From: Tenacibaculum soleae
GTDB taxonomy: Bacteria; Bacteroidota; Bacteroidia; Flavobacteriales; Flavobacteriaceae
Assembly (NCBI RefSeq): GCF_001693415.1
Contig: NZ_MAKX01000001.1
Coordinates: 824,047-888,046, forward strand
Direction: 5' to 3'
Length of the DNA stretch: 64,000 nt
The translations under genes and the position numbers were made by a program. The notes under the pieces were generated by a model. That model had not been told where the DNA came from. It made no database searches and saw only the letters and a program-made list of their open reading frames with translations. This document shows, in pieces, positions 17,596 through 25,511 of the stretch (positions are counted from its first letter, which is position 1; every line of letters begins with the position of its first letter).

Positions 17596-18180
17596 ATGAA
17601 AAAAATCGGATTGTATTTTGGTACTTTTAATCCTATTCATGTTGGTCATTTAATAATAGCCAATCAGATGGTTGAAAATTCTGATTTAGATGAAATTTGG
17701 ATGGTTGTTACGCCACACAATCCGTTTAAAAATAAAACTTCTTTGTTAGATAATCATCATCGGTTAGAAATGGTGTATTTGGCAACAAAAAACTACGATA
17801 AAATTAAACCGTCTGACATTGAGTTTAATTTACCACAACCAAATTACACAATAAACACTTTAGCACATATATCAGAAAAATATCCGAAGTATAATTTTAG
17901 TTTAATTATGGGAGAAGATAATTTAAAGAGTTTTCATAAGTGGAAAAATTATGAAGCTATTTTAGATGATTACAGCATATATGTATACCCAAGAGTGTCA
18001 GAAGGAATTGTAGAAAATCAATTTAAAAATCACGAAAAAATACATCGAGTTGCTGCACCAATTGTGCAAATATCATCAACCATGATTCGTAATGGAATTA
18101 AAGCACAAAAAAACATTCAGCCATTACTCTCAACAAAAGTTTGGCATTATATAGACGAAATGAACTTTTATAAAAAATAG
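17596..18180 (+). CDS. nadD: nicotinate-nucleotide adenylyltransferase
   Basis: Adenylates nicotinate mononucleotide in NAD synthesis. A 194-residue nucleotidyltransferase with the N-terminal GTFNPIHVGHLIIA (the HxGH motif at about 16-19) and the C-terminal ISSTMIRNGI, equivalent to the family's SSTxIR motif. Substrate-side residues are in WMVVTPHNPFKNK and LIMGEDNLKSFHKWKNY. It is the third gene of the yicC-gmk-nadD group. Confidence 0.96.
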   Translation: MKKIGLYFGTFNPIHVGHLIIANQMVENSDLDEIWMVVTPHNPFKNKTSLLDNHHRLEMVYLATKNYDKIKPSDIEFNLPQPNYTINTLAHISEKYPKYNFSLIMGEDNLKSFHKWKNYEAILDDYSIYVYPRVSEGIVENQFKNHEKIHRVAAPIVQISSTMIRNGIKAQKNIQPLLSTKVWHYIDEMNFYKK

Positions 18181-18207
18181 TTGCGAAAATTTTTCGTTGT
18201 ATATTTG
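18181..18207 (+). promoter_or_regulatory. promoter for the M23 peptidase gene
   Basis: TTG at 18181-18183 and TATATTTG at 18200-18207 are separated by 16 nt, close to the Bacteroidota -33/-7 arrangement. The element lies 20 nt before the GTG start of the peptidase gene. Confidence 0.55.
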
Positions 18208-18227
18208 AAATCCAAATTAGTATACAC

Positions 18228-19091
18228 GTGACAAAAATTCATAAAAAACGTAAGTTTAAACAAAAACTTGTTGACAAATATCGATTAGTAATTTTAAATG
18301 AAGCTACTTTTCAAGAAAAGTTTTCTTTAAAATTATCACGCTTAAACGTATTTGTTTTTGGCGGATTGTTTTCTATACTCCTCATCGTGCTAACTTCTTT
18401 ATTAATAGCATTTACAGGCTTAAGAGAATATATACCGGGATATTCATCAACCTCTTTAAAAAAGAAAGCAACCCGATTGGTATATGAAGCTGATTCTTTA
18501 AAAACAAGATTGGCGGTTATGGAGCGTTTTACCCAAGCTTTAAAGCCTGTTTTAACAGGTGACATTGCCCCAGATAAAATAGATTCTATAAAAACAGAAG
18601 TTCAAAGTACTTCAATTAACGAGAGTAAATTATTAGCCACAAAGCAAGATTCATTATTTAGAGCAAAAGTAGAAGGCAAAGATAGATATCCGCTGTTAGA
18701 AGGAGCTGAAGGGAGGGCTAAAATAGTTTTCTTTTCGCCTTTAACAGGAAGCCTTTCACAAGGTTTTAATATGAATGAAAAACACTATGCACTCGATATT
18801 GTTGCTCAAACCGGTACACCTGTAAAAACAATTGCTGACGGTACTGTAATTTTAGCTGAATGGACAGCTGAAACAGGGTATGTAATTACGATACAACACC
18901 CTAATGAATTTATATCGGTATATAAACACAACGGAACTTTATTAAAGCAACAAGGAGATATTGTAAAGTCGGGCGAAGCAATTGCAAACGTTGGCTCTAC
19001 AGGTGAGTTAACAACAGGACCACATTTACATTTTGAATTATGGAACAATGGATTTCCTGTTAATCCTACTGATTATATAGATTTTCAATAA
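18228..19091 (+). CDS. M23-family membrane-anchored metallopeptidase (LytM type)
   Basis: A 287-residue protein that starts with GTG. A basic cytoplasmic tail (KIHKKRKFKQK) precedes one transmembrane helix at about 36-58, then a short coiled segment. The C-terminal M23 domain has the Zn ligands in HYALDIVA (H..D) and the GPHLHFELW motif. It probably cleaves peptidoglycan cross-links, or acts as a LytM-type activator, at the outer face of the inner membrane. The key ligands look intact, so activity is likely. A promoter sits directly upstream. The GH3 gene follows 40 nt downstream. Confidence 0.92.
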   Translation: MTKIHKKRKFKQKLVDKYRLVILNEATFQEKFSLKLSRLNVFVFGGLFSILLIVLTSLLIAFTGLREYIPGYSSTSLKKKATRLVYEADSLKTRLAVMERFTQALKPVLTGDIAPDKIDSIKTEVQSTSINESKLLATKQDSLFRAKVEGKDRYPLLEGAEGRAKIVFFSPLTGSLSQGFNMNEKHYALDIVAQTGTPVKTIADGTVILAEWTAETGYVITIQHPNEFISVYKHNGTLLKQQGDIVKSGEAIANVGSTGELTTGPHLHFELWNNGFPVNPTDYIDFQ

Positions 19092-19131
19092 TAAAATGCA
19101 TCAAATTTTTTTGATTCTAAAATAGCTAAAA

Positions 19132-20625
19132 ATGAGTATTAAATCGATGCTGGCAATACCATTTGCCAAACAAGTACGAAAACAAGTTTATAAATGGGCT
19201 AATAATCCTCATAAAACACAAGAAAAAGTATTTCAATATTTAGTTTCTGAGGGATGTAAAACAGCTTTTGGTAAAGATCACGATTTTATATCTATTAATA
19301 ATTATGAAGATTTTAAAAAGCGAGTAAAAGTACAAGACTACGAGGGTTTAAGGTCATATGTTGATAGAATTGTAGCGGGTGAAGAAAATGTATTATGGAA
19401 AGGTAAACCATTGTATTTTGCAAAAACATCAGGTACTACATCGGGTGCAAAATATATTCCAATAACTAAAGAATCGATGCCAACGCATATAACTGCGGCA
19501 AGAAATGCATTGTTATTTTATGTGGCAGAAACAAATGATGCTAGTTTTGTAAATGGAAAAATGATTTTTTTACAAGGAAGTCCTGTTTTAGAAGATGTAA
19601 ATGGAGTTAAATTAGGGCGTTTAAGTGGAATAGCAGCACATTATGTGCCTAATTATCTATTAAAAAATCGTTTACCAAGTTGGGAAACCAATTGTATTGA
19701 AGATTGGGATACTAAGGTTGATAAGGTGGTTGAAGAAACTATTAACGAAAACATGTCGGTAATCAGCGGAATACCATCTTGGGTGCAAATGTATTTCGAA
19801 AAATTGATTGATAAAACAGGTAAAACCATTTCAGAAATTTTTCCAAACTTTAATTTTTTCGTGTACGGAGGTGTAAATTTTGAACCTTATAAAAACAAGT
19901 TTGAAGCTTTAATAGGGAAGAAAATTGACTACGTTGAGTTGTATCCAGCTTCTGAGGGATTTATCGCTTATCAAGATTCTCAAACCGAAAAAGGAATGTT
20001 ATTGCAGTTAAATTCAGGAATTTTTTATGAGTTTATTCCTGCAACTGATTTTTTTGACGAAAATCCAACTCGTATTTCTTTAAAAGATGTGCAATTAGGA
20101 GTTAATTATGTAATTATTTTAAATACTTCGGCAGGTCTTTGGGGGTATAATATTGGCGATACGGTAGAGTTTACTTCATTAAAACCGTACAGAATAAAAG
20201 TTACTGGTAGAATAAAACATTTTATATCCGCCTTTGGCGAACATGTTATTGGTAAAGAGGTAGAAAAAGCATTGAATGATGCAATTATAGGAACTTCTAT
20301 AAATGTAAGTGAGTTTACAGTAGCACCACAAGTAAACCCAGAAAATGGGTTGCCATACCACGAATGGTTTATTGAGTTTGAAAATGAACCTGAAAATTTA
20401 GAAGAATTAGCTACTAAAATTGATACTTCTATGCAAAATCAGAATGTATATTATTTCGATTTAATTGAAGGTAAAATATTACAACCGTTAATTATTAGAA
20501 GAGTTAAAAAAGGAGGATTTCATGAATATATGAAATCGATAGGTAAGTTTGGTGGGCAAAATAAAATTCCACAATTATCTGACAATCGTAAAATTGCAGA
20601 TGTATTACAAAATTTTTTGATGTAA
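19132..20625 (+). CDS. GH3 auxin-responsive promoter family protein (acyl-adenylate ligase-like)
   Basis: A 497-residue protein of the GH3 family. In plants GH3 enzymes adenylate small acids such as jasmonate or indole-acetate and join them to amino acids. The ANL-superfamily motifs are visible: FAKTSGTTSGAKYIPIT near 98-114 (the P-loop-like motif), YPASEGFIAYQDS near 273-285, and GYNIGDTVEFTSLKPYRIKVTGR in the C-terminal part. The bacterial substrate is unknown. It lies 40 nt behind the M23 peptidase gene on the same strand, which hints at an envelope-linked role, but this is inference. Confidence 0.92.
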   Translation: MSIKSMLAIPFAKQVRKQVYKWANNPHKTQEKVFQYLVSEGCKTAFGKDHDFISINNYEDFKKRVKVQDYEGLRSYVDRIVAGEENVLWKGKPLYFAKTSGTTSGAKYIPITKESMPTHITAARNALLFYVAETNDASFVNGKMIFLQGSPVLEDVNGVKLGRLSGIAAHYVPNYLLKNRLPSWETNCIEDWDTKVDKVVEETINENMSVISGIPSWVQMYFEKLIDKTGKTISEIFPNFNFFVYGGVNFEPYKNKFEALIGKKIDYVELYPASEGFIAYQDSQTEKGMLLQLNSGIFYEFIPATDFFDENPTRISLKDVQLGVNYVIILNTSAGLWGYNIGDTVEFTSLKPYRIKVTGRIKHFISAFGEHVIGKEVEKALNDAIIGTSINVSEFTVAPQVNPENGLPYHEWFIEFENEPENLEELATKIDTSMQNQNVYYFDLIEGKILQPLIIRRVKKGGFHEYMKSIGKFGGQNKIPQLSDNRKIADVLQNFLM

Positions 20626-20766
20626 GTGTTTTATACAAGCTAATTTTATTTTATGATATTAGTTAATTAGTTTTTTTTGATTGTAAAAAAGTATTTTTAT
20701 AATAGAAGACTTTAAGAAGAGTTATTTTTATTGTAGATTTAACACACTAACCAATAAATAAACAAC

Positions 20767-21258
20767 ATGAGTACAACGATTAATGGAGTAACATTAAATT
20801 TAGTGCAATTTTTAGAATTTGACACTAATATCCCCGCAGCAAACAAACCATCTGGACCATTAGTAAACATTTCAGGTGTTGAAGGGGGTAATAGCACACC
20901 ATATACGCTAACTGTATTAGCCTACTTGCCCAGTAATACATTAGATCCAGTAGAAAATACAACTGGTTTAGCTTTAAAAGAGAATTTAATTTATTTAGAC
21001 TATTATGGTATTACAGCTGTTAATGTTCTGGATAAAAACGGAAATTCAAATACGATTCAATGTAGAGATTTTCGTGTAGAGTTTAATTGTAAAGAAGAAG
21101 CAACAGTGTATGATTTATATTATGTGCAGTTTACGTATCAAATAAATGATGGAAGTTCTGCTGATGCAACTTTAGTAAGAGATGAAGATGAAGACCCTGA
21201 GACAGATAGGGGGACTGTTACTATGCCTGAAGACCCAGCTCCAACAATGAAAAGCTAA
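20767..21258 (+). CDS. unknown protein upstream of the TPR histidine kinase
   Basis: I do not recognise this 163-residue protein. It has no signal peptide or membrane segment. It is moderately beta-rich (TPYTLTVLAYLPS, YDLYYVQFTYQIND), has two cysteines (IQCRDF and FNCKEE), and ends in an acidic tail (RDEDEDPETDRG). It is 11 nt from the histidine kinase start on the same strand and is therefore likely to be co-transcribed. A role as an input or accessory protein of the two-component pair is possible but unproven. A candidate promoter region lies in the preceding 140 bp but has no perfect -7 box. Confidence 0.6.
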   Translation: MSTTINGVTLNLVQFLEFDTNIPAANKPSGPLVNISGVEGGNSTPYTLTVLAYLPSNTLDPVENTTGLALKENLIYLDYYGITAVNVLDKNGNSNTIQCRDFRVEFNCKEEATVYDLYYVQFTYQINDGSSADATLVRDEDEDPETDRGTVTMPEDPAPTMKS

Positions 21259-21269
21259 AGAATAAAAGC

Positions 21270-22976
21270 ATGAAATTTTTTATATTCTTTAATTTGCTAT
21301 TTCTTTTTTCATATAGTTTATTCTCACAAACATTTAAAAAGCAATCCTTTTTAGATGAAAAAGGAAAGCAGGTTTGTGAAAAGTATACAGGTATGATTCC
21401 ATGTAAAACTTATGTTTTTTATGAAAATAAAGAATATGATTCATGTTATGTGTTTAGTGAGAAGTCATTGTCTGTAGTAAAAGATAAAGAAAGTAAAGAT
21501 TTTTTTCTTTTTTTAAGAAGTTTTAGTGCATATAAAAAAGGCTTATATAAAAATGCATTACAAACTGTAAATAGATTAAATAATAAAAAATTAAATGCCC
21601 AAAAAGAATATCTTTTAGGTTTGGTTCATTTTAGGCTAAAAGAATATGATAACGCGATAACTAATATAGAAAAATGGATAATATTAGATACTCTAGCTAG
21701 TCCACTTTATAAAAAAGCAATGCTACATAATTTAGCATCATGTTATCTCCATAAAAAAAATTATAAAAAAGCGAAATATTTTTTTGATGAAAAGTTTAAA
21801 CTTCTAAATTCAAGCGACACAAGTTCTGTGATTAAATTTAAGACAGATATTGCAAATGTTTATTACAATCAATATTTGGATGATAAAGCAATTCCATTAT
21901 TTAAAGAAGCTTATGATTTATCAAAGGTGTTTTCAGATTTAGAGTTAAAACAAAATACAGCTAAAAATATGGCTGTAGTAGAGAAAAATAGAAAACAATT
22001 TAAAGAGAGTGTCGATTATTATATTGAATATGGTAAATGGAAAGATTCTATTTGGAGTAGAGACCGTATTTGGCAATTGACTGAAAAAGATAAAAAAATA
22101 GCGGTTGCACAAAAACAACAAGAAATAGCAGTACAAGATGAGCAAATAAAACGCCAAAGAGTAGTTCAAAAAGGGTTAATTTTAGGTGCTTCTGGTTTGT
22201 TAGTTTTTTTAGGCGGATTGACTTTTTTTTATAGAAAATTAAAAAGTAAAAATAAACTTATTAACGAGCAAAAAGAGGCTTTAAATACAGCTAATAAAAC
22301 AAAAGATTATTTATTTTCTGTAGTATCTCACGATTTACGTTCGCCTATAAATAGTATAAAAAGGCAGCATCAAAAATTAGCAAAGCATATTGCTAATAAC
22401 GATTTACCAGCAATTAAAGAAGCTACAAAATCGGCTATTGCAGTTACCGAAAGCACGAGTCATTTACTAAATAATGTATTACATTGGTCGTTAGAACAAA
22501 GTAATATGTTAAGTTTTTCAGAAGAAAAACACGCCTTACAACCAGTTATAGAGCAAGTGTTGTTCGATTATGAGAATTTAGCGGAGGCAAAAAATATTTC
22601 GATTTCTACTAATCTAGAAAGTGATATAGTTGTGCTTGTAGACAAAGAATCGTTGAAAATCGTAATTCGGAATTTAATTGATAATTCGATAAAATATATG
22701 GATGGTTCTGGAAGTATCTCTGTAAAAACAGAAAAACATTCAGAAACTCAAGCACGTATTAAAATTAAAGATTCAGGTATTGGAATACCTGAAGAAAAAC
22801 TTCAAAAAATTAATGCTTTAAAAGACTTATCTATCGATAAAATAAACCGATCTAAAGGAATCGGATTAGGTTTGCTTTTATGTCAAACACTAATTAAAAA
22901 AAACAACGGAGCTTTATTTTTTGAAAGCCAAGAAGGTGTAAGTACAACAGCCATTATTTTATTACCTTTAGCGTAA
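21270..22976 (+). CDS. TPR-containing sensor histidine kinase
   Basis: A 568-residue sensor. It has a signal peptide (to about 20, SLFSQ), a periplasmic region with TPR-like helical repeats (about 75-260), a short coiled stretch, one transmembrane helix at about 298-320, then a HisKA domain with the phospho-acceptor H-box SHDLRSPINS near 353. The HATPase_c domain follows, with N-box VIRNLIDNSIKYM, G1 KDSGIGIPEEK and G2 GIGLGLLLCQTL. It is the typical Bacteroidota TPR-kinase and is followed 43 nt later by its LytTR response regulator. Confidence 0.93.
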   Translation: MKFFIFFNLLFLFSYSLFSQTFKKQSFLDEKGKQVCEKYTGMIPCKTYVFYENKEYDSCYVFSEKSLSVVKDKESKDFFLFLRSFSAYKKGLYKNALQTVNRLNNKKLNAQKEYLLGLVHFRLKEYDNAITNIEKWIILDTLASPLYKKAMLHNLASCYLHKKNYKKAKYFFDEKFKLLNSSDTSSVIKFKTDIANVYYNQYLDDKAIPLFKEAYDLSKVFSDLELKQNTAKNMAVVEKNRKQFKESVDYYIEYGKWKDSIWSRDRIWQLTEKDKKIAVAQKQQEIAVQDEQIKRQRVVQKGLILGASGLLVFLGGLTFFYRKLKSKNKLINEQKEALNTANKTKDYLFSVVSHDLRSPINSIKRQHQKLAKHIANNDLPAIKEATKSAIAVTESTSHLLNNVLHWSLEQSNMLSFSEEKHALQPVIEQVLFDYENLAEAKNISISTNLESDIVVLVDKESLKIVIRNLIDNSIKYMDGSGSISVKTEKHSETQARIKIKDSGIGIPEEKLQKINALKDLSIDKINRSKGIGLGLLLCQTLIKKNNGALFFESQEGVSTTAIILLPLA

Positions 22977-23019
22977 ATAATATTAGCTTATAAGCTAGTT
23001 AAAGTTTAAAAATAAAAAA

Positions 23020-23763
23020 ATGAATAATTTACGAGTACTTCTTTTAGAGGATTTAGACGAAGAGGCCATAGAAGTTATTGAGCTTTTAGAAGATAATAGT
23101 TATGAAGTTATTCGAGTTAAAAACTCTGCTGAAGCTGAAAAAGAAATCAAAAATCGTTTCTTCGATATCATTTTACTTGATATTATGATTGACGGAAAAC
23201 CAGAAGGTATTTCGTTAGCACATCGTTTAAATAAACAAAATATAGAAGCCCCTTTTTTGTTTTTAACAAGCATGCAAAGCAAAGTTATTTTTGATGAAGC
23301 TAAGCTTACAAAACCCTATACATATTTATTAAAGCCATTTAATAAGTTAGAATTATTGTATTCGTTAGAGTTAGCTTTAGAAAAATTTCATGAACAATCA
23401 AGTAGTATCAGTTTAAGTGCTAAAAATGCAATTGTAAGTCCGTCTTTTTTGTTTGTAAAAAAGAAACGAAGCATTATGAAAGTAGATACAGCAGCTATTA
23501 TTTATGTAGAAGTTAAAGAAAAGTATTGTAGTTTAATTTGTGATGAAGGGGATTATTTAATAAAATTATCGCTAACAAAAATAAAAGAATTATTAGGGAG
23601 TACAGGTTTTACACAAACTCACAGGAATTATTTAGTAAACTTAACGAAAATTAAAGAAATTTATTTTGAAGATAATTTATTAATATTAGAAAAGAAATAT
23701 AAAGTTCCGTTTAGCGAACGATTTAAAAATCAGTTTATAAAAAACAATCCTATTTTTAGATAA
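23020..23763 (+). CDS. LytTR-family response regulator
   Basis: A 247-residue regulator. The receiver domain has the acidic pocket in LLLEDLDEE, the phosphorylatable Asp at about residue 54 (ILLDIMID), Thr/Ser in FLFLTSM and Lys in YLLKPFNKLE. The LytTR DNA-binding domain follows from about 140, with VDTAAIIYVEVKEKYCSL, TQTHRNYLVNL and VPFSERFKNQFI. LytTR proteins bind pairs of short direct repeats. The gene is the last of the unknown-kinase-regulator group. A 486-bp gene-free region with direct repeats lies directly downstream. Confidence 0.95.
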   Translation: MNNLRVLLLEDLDEEAIEVIELLEDNSYEVIRVKNSAEAEKEIKNRFFDIILLDIMIDGKPEGISLAHRLNKQNIEAPFLFLTSMQSKVIFDEAKLTKPYTYLLKPFNKLELLYSLELALEKFHEQSSSISLSAKNAIVSPSFLFVKKKRSIMKVDTAAIIYVEVKEKYCSLICDEGDYLIKLSLTKIKELLGSTGFTQTHRNYLVNLTKIKEIYFEDNLLILEKKYKVPFSERFKNQFIKNNPIFR

Positions 23764-23907
23764 AAAAGCAGTAAAAAACATACTATCCCCCCCCGAAGCT
23801 AGCGATGTTAATTACTACCTTTTAGTAAAAAAAACAATTTAAAATATTGTTTTAAATTTAACTTTTTCAAAAGTAAAGTTCTATCTTATTATATAATGCA
23901 ATGAAGC

Positions 23908-23937
23908 TTTAAGTGAAGTGAATTTAAGTATAAGTGT
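23908..23937 (+). repeat. two adjacent 15-bp direct repeats
   Basis: TTTAAGTGAAGTGAA and TTTAAGTATAAGTGT follow each other without a gap. They share TTTAAGT and AAGTG in similar positions. A related TTTAAGTG lies near 24207. Their spacing suits a LytTR-type binding site, but that is only a suggestion. Confidence 0.4.
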
Positions 23938-24090
23938 AAGAAAAAACAGTATAAGCGTTTTCTGTTTGGCATAAAAAAGGAGATATAAAATACAATCACC
24001 CCTCAATGAATTATATTTTAATAGCTCCCTCTTTTTGAACGTTTTAATAATGAGTACTACCCCATAGTATGTTCATTATTAATAAAAATT

Positions 24091-24121
24091 AGTTAAAATA
24101 ACCCCCTACTTTATTTTAACT
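24091..24121. repeat. perfect 11-bp inverted repeat
   Basis: AGTTAAAATAA at 24091-24101 and its exact complement at 24111-24121 enclose a 9-nt C-rich loop. No T-run follows, so it is more likely an operator or RNA hairpin than a terminator. Confidence 0.5.
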
Positions 24122-24249
24122 ATTGTAAATATAACTTATGTTTATTCTTTTATTAAAAAGTATTTCTTGAGTGTGTGAAAATAAGTAAAAAGCGTACTTG
24201 AGATAAGTTTAAGTGCTTGTTTTATAGTTTTTAAGTAAAAAAAAGATAA

Positions 24250-24813
24250 ATGAAAATTGTATCTACGAATATTGGTAGTCGAAAAGATGTTAATTGGAAA
24301 GGTGAAATTATTGTTACTGGGATTTTTAAGTACTCAGTACAAACACCTGTTTTTTTAGAGATAGAAGATGTTGTTGGAGATGTTGTGTGTGATAGAGAAA
24401 ATCATGGTGGAATTGACCAAGCAGTGTATGCATATTCTTTAAAGCATTACGAATACTGGAAAACGTTGTATCCAAATTTAGATTGGCAACTTGGTATGTT
24501 TGGTGAAAACTTAACAATTGATGATTTAGATGAGTCAAAAATTCATGTAGGAGATACTTATAAAGTAGGAGAGGCAATAGTTGAAGTTACAAAACCACGA
24601 TTGCCTTGTTTAAAACTGGGGATTCGTTTTAATAATATGAAAATTGTAAAGCAGTTTTGGAAGCAAAATTTACCAGGAACATATTTTAAAATAATACAAA
24701 CAGGTTTTGTAAAAAAAGGAGATGAGTTTAAGTTGATAAAATCTTGTCCTGAAAACCCAACGATTACTGAGGTTTATAAATTAAAAAGAGTAGAAAAAAA
24801 ACATAGTTTATAA
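24250..24813 (+). CDS. MOSC domain-containing protein (YiiM-like)
   Basis: A 187-residue MOSC-domain protein. MOSC domains bind molybdenum cofactor or sulfur and occur in enzymes such as YiiM, which reduces N-hydroxylated compounds. Visible family signatures are VVGDVVCDRENHGGIDQAVYAYS (in parts), WQLGMFGENLTIDDLDE, and VEVTKPRLPCLKLGIRF with the conserved Cys near residue 121. The N-terminal start KIVSTNIG matches the family. It stands alone, with a perfect-palindrome terminator after it. Confidence 0.9.
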   Translation: MKIVSTNIGSRKDVNWKGEIIVTGIFKYSVQTPVFLEIEDVVGDVVCDRENHGGIDQAVYAYSLKHYEYWKTLYPNLDWQLGMFGENLTIDDLDESKIHVGDTYKVGEAIVEVTKPRLPCLKLGIRFNNMKIVKQFWKQNLPGTYFKIIQTGFVKKGDEFKLIKSCPENPTITEVYKLKRVEKKHSL

Positions 24814-24841
24814 GCGTAATAATGTTTTACAATTGAAATGA

Positions 24842-24875
24842 AAAAGCTGAACAACATTAATGTTGTTCAGCTTTT
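24842..24875. terminator. bidirectional terminator between MOSC gene and lipoprotein gene
   Basis: A perfect 34-nt palindrome with 17-bp arms (AAAAGCTGAACAACATT and complement) lies between two convergent genes and gives T-runs on either strand. Confidence 0.85.
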
Positions 24876-24908
24876 AAAATATAATTTCGAGGTTCTTTAC
24901 AAAAAGTT

Positions 24909-25433
24909 TTATTCGAAAAAAGGATCGTTAAATTGTTCATACGTTGTTGCTGAACAGCCTCCTTCAGATTGAACAGAAGCATAAACAACATTATTGTCAT
25001 TTAAATATGTTACACTAAAGTTTGCTGTACCTAGTTGTGTAGAAACTGTTATTTTATCTTTGCTACTTGATGTCCAGCTCCAAGAACCCTGTCTTATCGC
25101 TGTTCCGCCTTTAGATGTTTTAGCATAATAATCTCCGTTAGGATAAAAAGCAAAATAGCCACTATTTTTTATTTCGCTATCGTCACCACATTCTTCACGA
25201 TTTATGGTTGCAGATGAAATAACATGCGTCCACCATTTTTGAGATGAGGTATCTGTATTTCTAGGTGCGTTTAAATCATCAGACCCTGTTAAGGTTATGT
25301 TTCTTAAGGCTAATTCAACAATTTCTCCTTTTGGTACACCTGCTAAATCTCCTGCAATATCATCGTCGCTAGAACAAGAAACTACAAAAAAAGAAACTAC
25401 AAGTAGCGTAAGTAATTTTTTCAAATTCATCAT
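24909..25433 (-). CDS. small lipocalin-like lipoprotein of unknown function
   Basis: A 174-residue lipoprotein (lipobox VVSC near residue 19, followed by SSDDD). After the signal it has a beta-rich pattern with WTHVISSATINREECG, YFAFYPNGDYYAKTSKGG, and QGSWSWTSSSKDKITVS. This resembles small lipocalin-like proteins of Bacteroidota, in which a stretch of antiparallel strands forms a barrel. Two cysteines (REECGDD and EGGCSAT) may pair. The ligand is unknown. Either ATG at the start (25433 or 25430) is possible. It stands alone on the minus strand. Confidence 0.65.
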   Translation of the reverse strand: MMNLKKLLTLLVVSFFVVSCSSDDDIAGDLAGVPKGEIVELALRNITLTGSDDLNAPRNTDTSSQKWWTHVISSATINREECGDDSEIKNSGYFAFYPNGDYYAKTSKGGTAIRQGSWSWTSSSKDKITVSTQLGTANFSVTYLNDNNVVYASVQSEGGCSATTYEQFNDPFFE

Positions 25434-25511
25434 ATTTAAAGTTTTAGGTTATTTAAAGTACCGTAAATATATGATTGTATTTCTATCAAAAAAATACCCA
25501 AAAATGAGTAT

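Larger units (their letters stand above)
23764..24249. other. gene-free region with C-run, direct repeats and inverted repeat
   Basis: The stretch holds no open frame longer than about 11 codons from an ATG. It does hold a run of eight C at 23787-23794, several other short C blocks, and two adjacent 15-bp direct repeats at 23908-23922 and 23923-23937 built on TTTAAGT. It also holds a perfect 11-bp inverted repeat at 24091-24121, and catactat / atagtatg half-sites at 23779 and 24064. It could be a regulatory or untranslated region for the MOSC gene or for the LytTR system. No tRNA, known RNA or terminator was recognised. Confidence 0.5.

Noticed and set aside
23764..24249. Short ATG frames in the gene-free region
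   Set aside because: None exceeds about 11 codons, and none shows any pattern of a known small protein.
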